A stretch of 64,000 bases of DNA. Source: Streptomyces djakartensis (lineage in GTDB: Bacteria > Actinomycetota > Actinomycetes > Streptomycetales > Streptomycetaceae). A program made the position numbers and the translations under genes. Under the pieces are notes generated by a model, which did not search any database, had not been told where the DNA came from, and saw only the letters and a program-made list of their open reading frames with translations. The stretch covers positions 1 to 64,000 of the forward strand of contig NZ_BMWE01000014.1 of assembly GCF_014651075.1 (NCBI RefSeq), in the 5' to 3' direction. Positions 1 to 7,361 of the stretch are shown here, piece by piece; positions within the stretch are counted from its first letter, which is position 1, and each line of letters starts with the position of its first letter.

Positions 1-194
1 CGCCCGGCTTCGTCGAGGTCGTGGTAGAAGAGGCACGCCGTCCCCCGGTAGAAGGCGAAGGCCGAGGCCGCCATCTTCCGGAACTTCACGCGGAACGCGG
101 CCGGGTCGGCGGCCAGGAGCTCGCCGAGGGCGGTGTCGAAGACGGCGAGGATCTCCTCACCGCGGTGCTCATTGCCGAGCTGCGCGAACGACAC
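1..194 (-). CDS. DUF2252 family protein, N-terminal part (runs off the window)
   Basis: Leftward gene cut by the window edge, with about 64 codons visible. The translation HRGEEILAVFD followed by FRKMAASAFAFYRGTA is, from memory of the family, the characteristic N-terminus of DUF2252 proteins, a kinase-like-fold family of unknown function common in actinomycetes. The GTG at 194 is chosen because the translation then starts VSFAQLGNEHRGEE, which fits homologue N-termini. No clear Shine-Dalgarno lies upstream, so the start is uncertain; an in-frame TTG lies nine bases further upstream. Most of the gene lies outside the window. Confidence 0.75.
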   Translation of the reverse strand, partial: MSFAQLGNEHRGEEILAVFDTALGELLAADPAAFRVKFRKMAASAFAFYRGTACLFYHDLDEAG

Positions 195-377
195 GCTTTG
201 CAAGTTCGAGTCGACGCACGTACCCGTCTCGCTGACCGACGGCTTCAATCTGCCACCTGTGAGACACGAACTCGCAGCGCCTGACGGTACGCGCGGAACC
301 CGCGAGTGTCACTGCCGGGGCTTAGAGTCTGAACGGCCGAAGGCCCTTCAGACGACGAAGGGAGACCCTGCGAAGCC

Positions 378-536
378 ATGACCCGGGACAACGTGCCCGC
401 GCCCGTCCAGCCGCCCGACCCGTCACCCGCTCGACAGCAGCCCGCTGCCGGTCCCGGCCTGACCGCCGCGATAGTCCAGGGCGCCGCCCAAGGCGCCGCT
501 CGGTCCCTCACCACCCGTTTGGTGGACAAGTCCTGA
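378..536 (+). CDS. Small hypothetical protein (52 aa)
   Basis: A short open frame starting MTRDNVPAPVQPPD and ending TTRLVDKS. A purine-rich Shine-Dalgarno (gggag) sits about 12 bases before the ATG, and a strong hairpin follows 64 bases after the stop, so it looks like a genuine transcription unit. The N-terminal half is rich in Pro and Ala, and the C-terminal half is Ala/Gly-rich and could form a short helix. No family recognised. It is convergent with the leftward small-protein pair that ends at 713. Confidence 0.5.
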   Translation: MTRDNVPAPVQPPDPSPARQQPAAGPGLTAAIVQGAAQGAARSLTTRLVDKS

Positions 537-599
537 CCAACCCGCCCGACTGGCTCAGAGCCCTATGGCACATGCTGCCGCGCCCGTGGGACCACTAGT

Positions 600-639
600 C
601 GCCTCGCCGGGCAGGGGCCCGACCCTGCCCGGCGAGGCG
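600..639. terminator. Hairpin terminator, 17-bp perfect stem
   Basis: Positions 600-616 (cgcctcgccgggcaggg) are exactly complementary to 623-639 with a 6-base loop. The hairpin lies between two convergent genes (stops at 536 and 713) and could serve both strands. There is no T-tract, as is usual in high-GC actinomycetes. Confidence 0.8.
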
Positions 640-712
640 GCTGCGCCCATTGTCAGTGGCGGGTGCTCCGGATCGGAGGCGCTGCGATCTACATGTGCGG
701 GTAAGTACAGAC

Positions 713-1006
713 CTATCCGGCCTTCCAGTCGGCTAGCGACTGCGGATGCCACTTGATGGTCAGGGTCTCTCCTGCGAGTGGGAATCGCGGGCAGAAGATG
801 CCGTCCCACTGGTTGGTGAAGTGCGCCATGCCGACCTCCCTGTTGTAGTAGGCGGGTTGGCCGCAATGGGCGCATACGACGACAGGACCGCTGAAGGCCT
901 GGAGCCGGTCCCTATGGCTCAGCCCCGACTGCTGCCCCAAGAAGGTGTCGTCCGTGCGCGGGTACCGCTCCTGGACCAGGCGCAGCGAGAGGTCATGCCA
1001 GTCCAT
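713..1006 (-). CDS. Small CxxC protein, second copy of a tandem pair (97 aa)
   Basis: Contains CAHCGQPAYYN, then HFTNQ, then FCPRFPLAG. The two cysteines, one histidine and a third cysteine could bind zinc (a CCHC-type arrangement). The same spaced signature occurs in the gene directly upstream (993-1259), so the two are paralogues from a tandem duplication. The ATG at 1006 lies inside the end of the upstream gene (14-base overlap), implying translational coupling. The first 45 residues (MDWHDLSLRLVQ) differ from the sister protein. I do not recognise the family; DNA or RNA binding is only a guess from the knuckle. Confidence 0.65.
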   Translation of the reverse strand: MDWHDLSLRLVQERYPRTDDTFLGQQSGLSHRDRLQAFSGPVVVCAHCGQPAYYNREVGMAHFTNQWDGIFCPRFPLAGETLTIKWHPQSLADWKAG

Positions 1007-1259
1007 ACTCAGCAGGCCGGCCGCGGCCGGGGAACGCCGGGCAGAACACCGCGCCTTCCTGCTCGGCGAAGTGGCTGGCGCCGCTGGCGCTGTCGTACGC
1101 GGGTTGGCCGCAGGCGCTGCAGATGCTGATCAAGCCCTGGTAGGTGCGGATGCTGGCGCCGGGCGCTTCGAGGGCCTGGCGGCGGGCCTGCGTGTAGCGG
1201 ATGCCGGAAGCGGCTGCTGCAGTACGGGTGTCGAGCTTGCGGCGGCGGTTGCGGGTCAT
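993..1259 (-). CDS. Small CxxC protein, first copy of a tandem pair (88 aa)
   Basis: Starts MTRNRRRKLDTRT with a good Shine-Dalgarno (aggagg) 8 bases before the ATG. A basic N-terminus is followed by CSACGQPAYDS, SHFAEQEG and FCPAFPGRG, the same CxxCGQPAY-HF-FCPxFP pattern as the downstream gene that overlaps its 3' end. It is the promoter-proximal gene of a two-gene unit. Function unknown; family not recognised. Confidence 0.65.
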   Translation of the reverse strand: MTRNRRRKLDTRTAAAASGIRYTQARRQALEAPGASIRTYQGLISICSACGQPAYDSASGASHFAEQEGAVFCPAFPGRGRPAEYGLA

Positions 1260-1480
1260 CGCTGAGTCCTCCTCGGCACGCCCACGCCCGCGCCGAAGCG
1301 AGGAAAGTTCGATGATTGTGCGCGATTCGGAGAACCTTCTCCGCCTGCGGGGCGTGGGTGCTGGTCCGCGGGGAGTCTGGCGTGCGCGCCGCCTCGCTCG
1401 GGATCATAGCCGACAGCGAACACCGCCTGTGGAATGTGCCGAAGACGCATGGTTCGGCGGGACAGGCCTCGAGGCGGCGC

Positions 1481-1849
1481 TCATTCCTCGGAGGTGTCGT
1501 CCTCATCTTCGGCATCGTGGGTAGCTGAGTCTGCGGCCGCGATGAGATCCAACAACGACCGCACCGGGGAGACCGGCAGGGACACGATTCCCTGAGCGGT
1601 GCCTTCCATGTTCGTGGCCGTGGCTGTCCAGGGCACCTGCAGCGTCCCGGGCAGAGGCTGTCCGGTCACGGCCACGAACGGCGCCAGGTCCTCGGACAAG
1701 CCGACGCGCACGTCCTCCGCAGGGAAAACGACGGTGGTCCCCTCCACCTCGATCTCCCATGCAGGCGGCAGGACACCAGGCATGACGGCCGGGAAGGCAC
1801 GGTGCCAGGCGGGAGTGGCCGGCAAGCCGACGAATGGCTCTCGCTTCAC
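1481..1849 (-). CDS. C-terminal half of a split protein (AlbA-associated C-terminal domain?)
   Basis: 122-aa frame starting with a GTG whose last two bases form part of the TGA stop of the upstream gene (GTGA). The segment GTLQVPWTATATNMEGTAQG resembles, from memory, the C-terminal region of actinobacterial proteins that carry an N-terminal AlbA/Schlafen-like DNA-binding domain. Reading one base over at 1850-1862, the upstream protein would continue PKGPAPYEPVKREPFVG without a break. The two genes are therefore probably one gene split by a single-base loss, although a translationally coupled pair cannot be excluded. The C-terminus is acidic. Confidence 0.5.
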   Translation of the reverse strand: MKREPFVGLPATPAWHRAFPAVMPGVLPPAWEIEVEGTTVVFPAEDVRVGLSEDLAPFVAVTGQPLPGTLQVPWTATATNMEGTAQGIVSLPVSPVRSLLDLIAAADSATHDAEDEDDTSEE

Positions 1850-2391
1850 CGGCTCGTAGGGGCGGGGCCCTTGGGGAGGCCGCTCGGAAACGGCTTCCTC
1901 TTGTCCCGGTCATCAGGGTCTGTCGGAGGCAGAGCGAGCACGCCATCCGGCAACTCCAGCCCGACCTGCACGTCCTTGAGGTGGATGTGTGTGTGATTGT
2001 GCAGACGCAGCGCGATGCGCGATGCGGCGAGTGCCGCCACTTCCGGCAGTGTTCTCGGGAGGGCTCGCCTGAGCGCCTCCAGGTACTGGTCCACCTCTTC
2101 CAGATACGTTTCGCGGCTGCGGGGATCCGGGGTCGTTTGTGAAGCGAGGTCCTTCATCATCTGCTCCACAGTCGGCGTCGCCGAAGCAGACTTCAGGCGG
2201 CTGACGAGACGCTCGTGCTCCGCGTTGACGACGCGGTCCAGGGCTTCGTCCGGGGTGACTACGGGGCTCACCGCGCCTTGTTGTACGGAAAGCGTCAGGT
2301 CGAGCGCCTGCTGCTTGCGCAGGAGACGCTCGCCCAGGCGGTCGATGTCGACAGCCCGGGCACGGTACCGGCAGATCGAGACTTTTCCCAT
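1846..2391 (-). CDS. N-terminal half of a split protein, truncated upstream
   Basis: 181-aa frame beginning MGKVSICRYRARAVDID, with a helix-rich middle (TYLEEVDQYLEALRRALP) and a beta-rich end (HIHLKDVQVGLELPDGVL). The frame stays open upstream to about 2718, but that stretch overlaps a replication-relaxation fragment in another frame and looks non-coding, so I start at the ATG at 2391. Upstream DNA-binding-domain sequence expected for the AlbA type is absent. With the 1481-1849 frame it likely forms the remnant of one gene. Confidence 0.45.
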   Translation of the reverse strand: MGKVSICRYRARAVDIDRLGERLLRKQQALDLTLSVQQGAVSPVVTPDEALDRVVNAEHERLVSRLKSASATPTVEQMMKDLASQTTPDPRSRETYLEEVDQYLEALRRALPRTLPEVAALAASRIALRLHNHTHIHLKDVQVGLELPDGVLALPPTDPDDRDKRKPFPSGLPKGPAPTSR

Positions 2392-2530
2392 CCCAGACGA
2401 GACGTCAGGCAGAGTGCCGCAGCAGGACCGCCGACCGCGAGGCGCGCGCCAGGGTTCCGCCGCGGTGATGTCTTCACCCGACCGAGTGCAGCCTTCAGAG
2501 GCTGTCGCCGCCCCAGTCACGGGCCGTAGG

Positions 2531-2740
2531 GGCACTGGTCGTACAACGCCCGGCCTTCGGAGCGATGACGACGATGTCTGCCCACGCACTGCCGATGCCG
2601 GGGCTCTTCCACGCGCCCGTCGCGGGGAGGTCGAATTCGGTGCCGCGGATCGTTGCGATGGTCTCCAATATGACACCGCCGGACAGCGCACCCTCAGCGA
2701 CAAGGTCGTTGCTGCCACGACAACGTCAACTCCCCCACCT
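2531..2740 (-). pseudogene. Fragment of a replication-relaxation family gene
   Basis: In the frame different from the open one here, the reverse strand reads LPATGAWKSPGIGSAWADI and then VVIAPKAG. This matches LPSTGTWKNPGVGCAWADI in the larger replication-relaxation pseudogene at 7362-8726. After the APKAG motif the similarity stops abruptly. Only about 65 codons remain, with no start and no stop of their own. It lies immediately downstream of the helicase gene, so remnants of this family lie on both sides of the defence pair. Confidence 0.6.
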
Positions 2741-2771
2741 TGACGGTGGGCGGCGGCCTGGCCCTTTCTGG

Positions 2772-5700
2772 CTACTGCGACGTGATGGTGATCCTTAGCT
2801 CCACTGCGTCAGGCGCTACCAGCTGGGTGCTGCCTTCGGCGGCCCAGGCAAGTCGCCATGTGTCCGTTGCGAGGTGTGCGGTGACTGTAGGGCTAGGGGT
2901 GTCATCGAGGGCGATTGCGAGTGGTCGGGCGATCTCGCGCGGGATCCAGCCGAGGAGGAGTCCTTCGTGTTCGACTCGGATTGCGTTCGGGTCCGTGCGG
3001 TTACTGGCGTCGCGGTGGAGAGTCAGCGGGTTGCCAGCAGTGAGGTGGGCCAGGTAGCTGGCGCTGTGGGCGTGGCGTACGCCGCGTAGGTGGCAGGTGA
3101 ATGTGCCGTGGCCGCGCAGGATGGTGGCCTGGGCCGCGCGGGGGCTTCGGCGTTCAGCGCTGCGAATGAGGAGGGCAGCGATGTCCGGCGTGGTGATCTC
3201 GGTGAGGTCGTCGGTGCTGAGGTGGTTGAGCCAGTCAAGAAAGACCCTGAAGGTGGGGTCTATGTAGGGGCAGTGTGGGGCGAGGGCGATGGCGGCTGCG
3301 CGGTCGTGGATGCCGATGGTAGAGGCGTAGCAGGCTGCGGGCGTATCGACGCCGTATTTGGTCATGGCGGGGAGGACAGCGAGACGTCCTTCGGCGGGGA
3401 TGCCACGGCGGTGTTCGAGGAGTTGGAGGATCGCGGAGATCGCCCAGGCAAGGTCGTGTCCGATGACGCTGTCGATGACGACGGCGGTCTTGGTGATGTC
3501 GGACGTGTGCAGCGTGTCTTTGTGGCGGTCGTGGATGTCGGTCGGGGGAAGGCCAGCGATCCAGTCGGCTGCGACGGGCGCGATGGCGGCCACGGGGACC
3601 TTCTTTTTACGGGCGCCCCGCTGCAGTTCCAGCACCGTGGTGGCTGCGGTCACGAAGAGCTGCTGCAGTTCGGGCCACTGATCGCGGTCGAGGAGATCAG
3701 GCCGTGCCTCGAGGGTGGTCGCGATGTGGTCGGCAGCGGCGAGGGCGTCGACGCCGCCTTGGACGCTCAGGCCGGTGCGGACAATGCTGGCACGAATGGC
3801 TCGGTCGGGAAGTCGTTGGCCGATGGCCCGCACACGGCGTGCGGAAAAGCGGGCCAGTGGTTGAAGCGACCAGCGGCGGGCGCCGAGCTGGTGGGCAGCT
3901 AGGGTCTGGCCGAGCAGGGTGTGGGCAGCTTCTTCGAGGAGGCCCTGGTCGGAGGTGTCAACGACTTCATCGGCAAGCTGGGCGAGCAGTTGGATGTCCA
4001 GCCCCTCGGTCCACAAGATCGCTCTGTCGTCTTCAGGGTCGGCAAGGTCCAGGGTCGTGAGGTCTTGCCCGGGGGTTGGGTTGGTGCCGAGTCGGGCACG
4101 CACGAGTTGGACGTACAGGTCGGCGAGTGTGGAGATGACCGGTTCGATGTTGCTGCGGTCCAGGTAGCGACGGCGCAGCTGCCGTGCCTCGGTCTGGTCG
4201 TTGGCGATGAGGACGACGTGGCCTTCGGTTTCCTGGAAGGCGCGGCCGGCTCGGCCGGCGGTGTTCCAGAAGTCGCGGACCTTGATCGTTTCCTCTTTGC
4301 TGCGGCGGACGTCGGGGACGAGGACGGTTTTGGTGGGCAGGTTCATGCCCTGGGACAGGGTGCTGGTCGCGCACAGCACGCGCAGGATGCCGTCCCGGTA
4401 GGCGCGCTCCAGGCAGTGGCGGACGGCTTGCGGTACTTCGGCGTGGTGGTAGGCAAAGCCGCGCAGGACCATGGTGGTCAGGTCGTGGCCGTCGCCGACG
4501 TGTCTGGCGATTTCGGTGCGTAGTTTCAGACGGTCAATCAGAATCTGGGGATCGATCGTGCCGTCCTCGGCGGTGCCGAGGGATCGGGTGCCGTCGGCGT
4601 TGAGCGCTGTGGCGAGGGCTTTGGCGGCCGCGTGGGCCTTTACGCGTGTGGGCGAGGCGATCAACACGGGGCCAAGCCGGTCGAAGTGAAGGGCCAGAGC
4701 GGCCGTGACGTCCTTGCGTTCGCGGGGGAACAGACGGGTCTTCTTCAAGTGGCGGGTGAGTACTCGGGAGAGGAAGAAGTCGCTGCTTCCGTGGACGCCG
4801 TACTCGATGGTGCCGCTCTGGCCGTCGACGTCGCGGCCGCGCCAGTAGAAGACGCCGGTGCGCAGCTGGGAGGGGGTCCAGTGGGTGCTGGCGTGGTTGG
4901 TGCCGTCGGCGGCGGGAGCGAGCCATCGGGCCAGGTCGTCGCCGTTGGGCAGGACGGCGGAGAGCAGGATGGTGCGTGCGGCGGGGGCGGTGTGGCGGAT
5001 GCGGGTGAGAAGCATCTCCAGGCGCAGGCCCCGTTCGCCTTCGGCGCGGTCGAGGCTGTGTCCTTCGTCGACCAGAACCAGAGCGAGCCGGGGGGCGAGT
5101 TCGGGGACGTTGCGCAGGAGGAGGTCGAATTTTTCGCTGGTGACGACGAGGACGTCGGTGAAGTCCAGCAGTTGGGTTTCGTAGCGGACGTGCTCGACGC
5201 CGCCGAACATCGCAGAGACGCGCAGGCCAACCAGTTCGAGGCTTGCAGCCAGGTGCCGTTCGACCTGGGCGGCCAGTGCGCGGGTGGGGACGACGTAGAC
5301 GGCCAGACGGGGCAGGTTCCACCATGTGTCCTTCTCTGTGGGGCGGGGGGCGAGGGCGTGGAGGATGGCCCACTCGGCGATGTGGGTCTTGCCCGCTGAG
5401 GTGGGCATGGTGACCGCGAGGTTGGTCGCCGCGGCGTCCACGAGCCCCTTCTCCAGGGCCTTTCGCTGGGAGGGCCAGACTTGGGTCATGGGCCGTTTCG
5501 CAACGATCAAGGCTTTGAGATAGCGCTCCCACAGGCGGCCCCAGGTGGCCGCGCGGCGCAGCAGCATCCACGGCGAGGTGGCGACGATGTCCTCGACGAC
5601 GTACGCGAGGGAGTCGATCAGGGTCCACGTGTCGACCACGGAGGCGTCGAGGAGGACGGATGCGGCCTTGCGCAGGTCGGTGACGGCTGCGCGGCCCGCT

Positions 5701-6380
5701 GCCCGGTCCCCCAGACGCCACAGGGCGGCGAGGGAGCGTGCGGCGCGTCCGGCCAGCCCGTACGCGGCGAGGACCGCGGCGTCCGCCTGGTCGGCGCGTC
5801 CTTCACTGGCTGCTTGGACCAGCTGCTCGCCGAGAGCGGGTAAGTCGGCTTCAGCCTGTGCGCCGAGGCGGGCCGCTTCGTCGATGTCACGCTGCAGCAC
5901 CGCGCCGGTCAACGCGGCCACTCGATACGGGGCTGCGGTCGCGGCGGCCGAGGCAAGTTCCTCGCCTACGGCGAAGGCACGCACGACTTCGGTACGGAAC
6001 TCTGCTGCGATGGTGGCGGAGTTGGCCTGATAGCCGGCCAGGCTCCACATTGTCGCGGCGATCGCGAGCAGCTCGATGCGCTGCGGGTCGGTGGTCTCGT
6101 ACCGCGCCGCGAGGTCGGCGTAAGCCTGGGCGATCTCGGTGAGCGGTCCTGGGTCTTCTCGCCGCTCACGGGGCGTCCGGGTGAGCTGCCCCAGCCGGGC
6201 CAGCGTCAGGCCGCGGCGCAGCTCCCTGAGGTTGTAGGTGTAGGCGGCGGTGGCACCGTCGATGCTGATCTGCTCAGCCAGCACGTGCGAGCGCAGCTGG
6301 GCGCGCAGCAGCGGGGCGGCCTCCCCCTCAGTAAGGGCATCATGACCCAGCCGAGCCAGGATGCCGTTGTAGCCCCTCAC
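2772..6380 (-). CDS. Hachiman-like helicase (HamB-type) with C-terminal HIRAN domain
   Basis: 1202-aa superfamily II helicase. Walker A is PTSAGKTHIAEW (about 326-337), followed by VPTRALAAQ (Ia), DEGH (motif II, about 438-441), SAVLPN (III), STLSQGMNLP (V, about 673-682) and GRAGRA (VI, about 709-714), which is Ski2-like order and spacing. About 325 helical residues precede the motor. Near the C-terminus (about 1090-1165) NPLTLHRDASNRTDPNAIRV and LGWIPREIARPLA match a HIRAN domain, known for recognising single-stranded or damaged DNA ends. The start is the GTG at 6380, which overlaps the TGA of the nuclease gene upstream; an open frame extends further but reads through that gene. Role inferred from the partner: ATP-driven DNA surveillance that releases or activates the nuclease. 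Naming it HamB is inference. Confidence 0.75.
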   Translation of the reverse strand: MRGYNGILARLGHDALTEGEAAPLLRAQLRSHVLAEQISIDGATAAYTYNLRELRRGLTLARLGQLTRTPRERREDPGPLTEIAQAYADLAARYETTDPQRIELLAIAATMWSLAGYQANSATIAAEFRTEVVRAFAVGEELASAAATAAPYRVAALTGAVLQRDIDEAARLGAQAEADLPALGEQLVQAASEGRADQADAAVLAAYGLAGRAARSLAALWRLGDRAAGRAAVTDLRKAASVLLDASVVDTWTLIDSLAYVVEDIVATSPWMLLRRAATWGRLWERYLKALIVAKRPMTQVWPSQRKALEKGLVDAAATNLAVTMPTSAGKTHIAEWAILHALAPRPTEKDTWWNLPRLAVYVVPTRALAAQVERHLAASLELVGLRVSAMFGGVEHVRYETQLLDFTDVLVVTSEKFDLLLRNVPELAPRLALVLVDEGHSLDRAEGERGLRLEMLLTRIRHTAPAARTILLSAVLPNGDDLARWLAPAADGTNHASTHWTPSQLRTGVFYWRGRDVDGQSGTIEYGVHGSSDFFLSRVLTRHLKKTRLFPRERKDVTAALALHFDRLGPVLIASPTRVKAHAAAKALATALNADGTRSLGTAEDGTIDPQILIDRLKLRTEIARHVGDGHDLTTMVLRGFAYHHAEVPQAVRHCLERAYRDGILRVLCATSTLSQGMNLPTKTVLVPDVRRSKEETIKVRDFWNTAGRAGRAFQETEGHVVLIANDQTEARQLRRRYLDRSNIEPVISTLADLYVQLVRARLGTNPTPGQDLTTLDLADPEDDRAILWTEGLDIQLLAQLADEVVDTSDQGLLEEAAHTLLGQTLAAHQLGARRWSLQPLARFSARRVRAIGQRLPDRAIRASIVRTGLSVQGGVDALAAADHIATTLEARPDLLDRDQWPELQQLFVTAATTVLELQRGARKKKVPVAAIAPVAADWIAGLPPTDIHDRHKDTLHTSDITKTAVVIDSVIGHDLAWAISAILQLLEHRRGIPAEGRLAVLPAMTKYGVDTPAACYASTIGIHDRAAAIALAPHCPYIDPTFRVFLDWLNHLSTDDLTEITTPDIAALLIRSAERRSPRAAQATILRGHGTFTCHLRGVRHAHSASYLAHLTAGNPLTLHRDASNRTDPNAIRVEHEGLLLGWIPREIARPLAIALDDTPSPTVTAHLATDTWRLAWAAEGSTQLVAPDAVELRITITSQ

Positions 6381-7186
6381 GCGGCAGCGTCCCTGCTGTG
6401 GTCTTTGGGCGTGCTTTGGGCTTCGGCCGCCTTGTACACGCGGGCGACGAAGTCCTGCAGGTTGCTGATCTTCACCACGGTCAGCTCGGTCGGCTGCTTG
6501 ACGATCCCGGCGAGACGGGTGACAACCTCCTCCTTCCACGCCGCGTGGTCGTGCACGAAGACCATGTGCCGCTCGACGGAGCGATGTTCCGGCTGCCTCA
6601 GCACCTCGGCAATCCGGCGGGCCAGGAAGCCCTGTTGCCGTTCAAAGCAGCGGACCATGACGAACCGTATGCTCTCATCCAGCCGGTCCTTGTCCAGGAT
6701 TTTCTCCAAGCTCTCGTGCGCCTCCTGCCCCAGGTCGAGCTTGCGCGTTGCGCGGGTCTTCACCTCCGGCACGGCAACAACGGGCGGGTTCTGGCGGAGC
6801 CGGAACGCAAGGACATCCGTGCCCTGGACCGCCTGGTTCGCAGTCTGCTTCCAGCGGAGCTTCAAGATCGGCACGCACCATCGGCGCACCCTCCTGTACA
6901 AGGCCCCGGTGACGATCTCCCCGAAGTCACCGTGCCGCGTTCGGGTCTCAGCCGGGAACATGTTCGTGCGCACGTAACGAGCGACTTCGGGCGCGCCCAG
7001 GTCGTCAAAAACGAGAGCTAGCTCGCCGGGCGTGACGTAGTTCCGGGCCACCTCACGTCCGAGCTGCTCCAGCAGCTCCGCCTCACCAATCTGCCCCGAT
7101 TCGACGAGCGCCTCGTACTGCAGTGGTCCTGCCGGCAGTTGCACCGGCTCCGTCTGAAGCCACTTGTCGAACACGCCCACCCCCAA
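6377..7186 (-). CDS. HamA-like PD-(D/E)XK nuclease (DUF1837-type)
   Basis: 269 aa. Residues form a PD-(D/E)XK-type active site: GDFGE (E90), GTDVLAF (D124) and PEVKTR (E141-x-K143), with KLRWKQTANQ between the first two. This matches the layout of DUF1837/HamA effectors of the Hachiman anti-phage system. Its stop overlaps the GTG of the helicase gene, so both are made from one message in a fixed ratio. The TTG at 7186 is chosen because ggggag lies 7 bases upstream; a GTG two codons in is the alternative. All catalytic residues are present, so it should be active. Family assignment is by motif, not by search. Confidence 0.7.
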   Translation of the reverse strand: MGVGVFDKWLQTEPVQLPAGPLQYEALVESGQIGEAELLEQLGREVARNYVTPGELALVFDDLGAPEVARYVRTNMFPAETRTRHGDFGEIVTGALYRRVRRWCVPILKLRWKQTANQAVQGTDVLAFRLRQNPPVVAVPEVKTRATRKLDLGQEAHESLEKILDKDRLDESIRFVMVRCFERQQGFLARRIAEVLRQPEHRSVERHMVFVHDHAAWKEEVVTRLAGIVKQPTELTVVKISNLQDFVARVYKAAEAQSTPKDHSRDAAA

Positions 7187-7361
7187 GTTGCAACTCCCCG
7201 CCCAGTCACCATTGTCTCGGATTCTTCAGGACGCTGATCCGATGATCGCGTTCTTCCTGGATCACGAGCCTTCTACAAGCCAACGGGCCCCAGCCAGTCG
7301 GGACGTGAGAAGAGAGGCGGAGCATGACGAGCGCGCGCAGGTGATGGGCGTGCCGCCCAGT

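Noticed and set aside
1846..2718. A 290-aa leftward frame starting at 2718
   Set aside because: Its first 110 residues are Arg/Ser/Pro-rich and overlap a recognisable replication-relaxation fragment in another frame; the credible protein starts at 2391.
6381..6539. Longer start for the helicase at 6539
   Set aside because: That region is the C-terminus of the nuclease in another frame; the extra residues are low-complexity and the GTG at 6380 gives a classic GTGA overlap.
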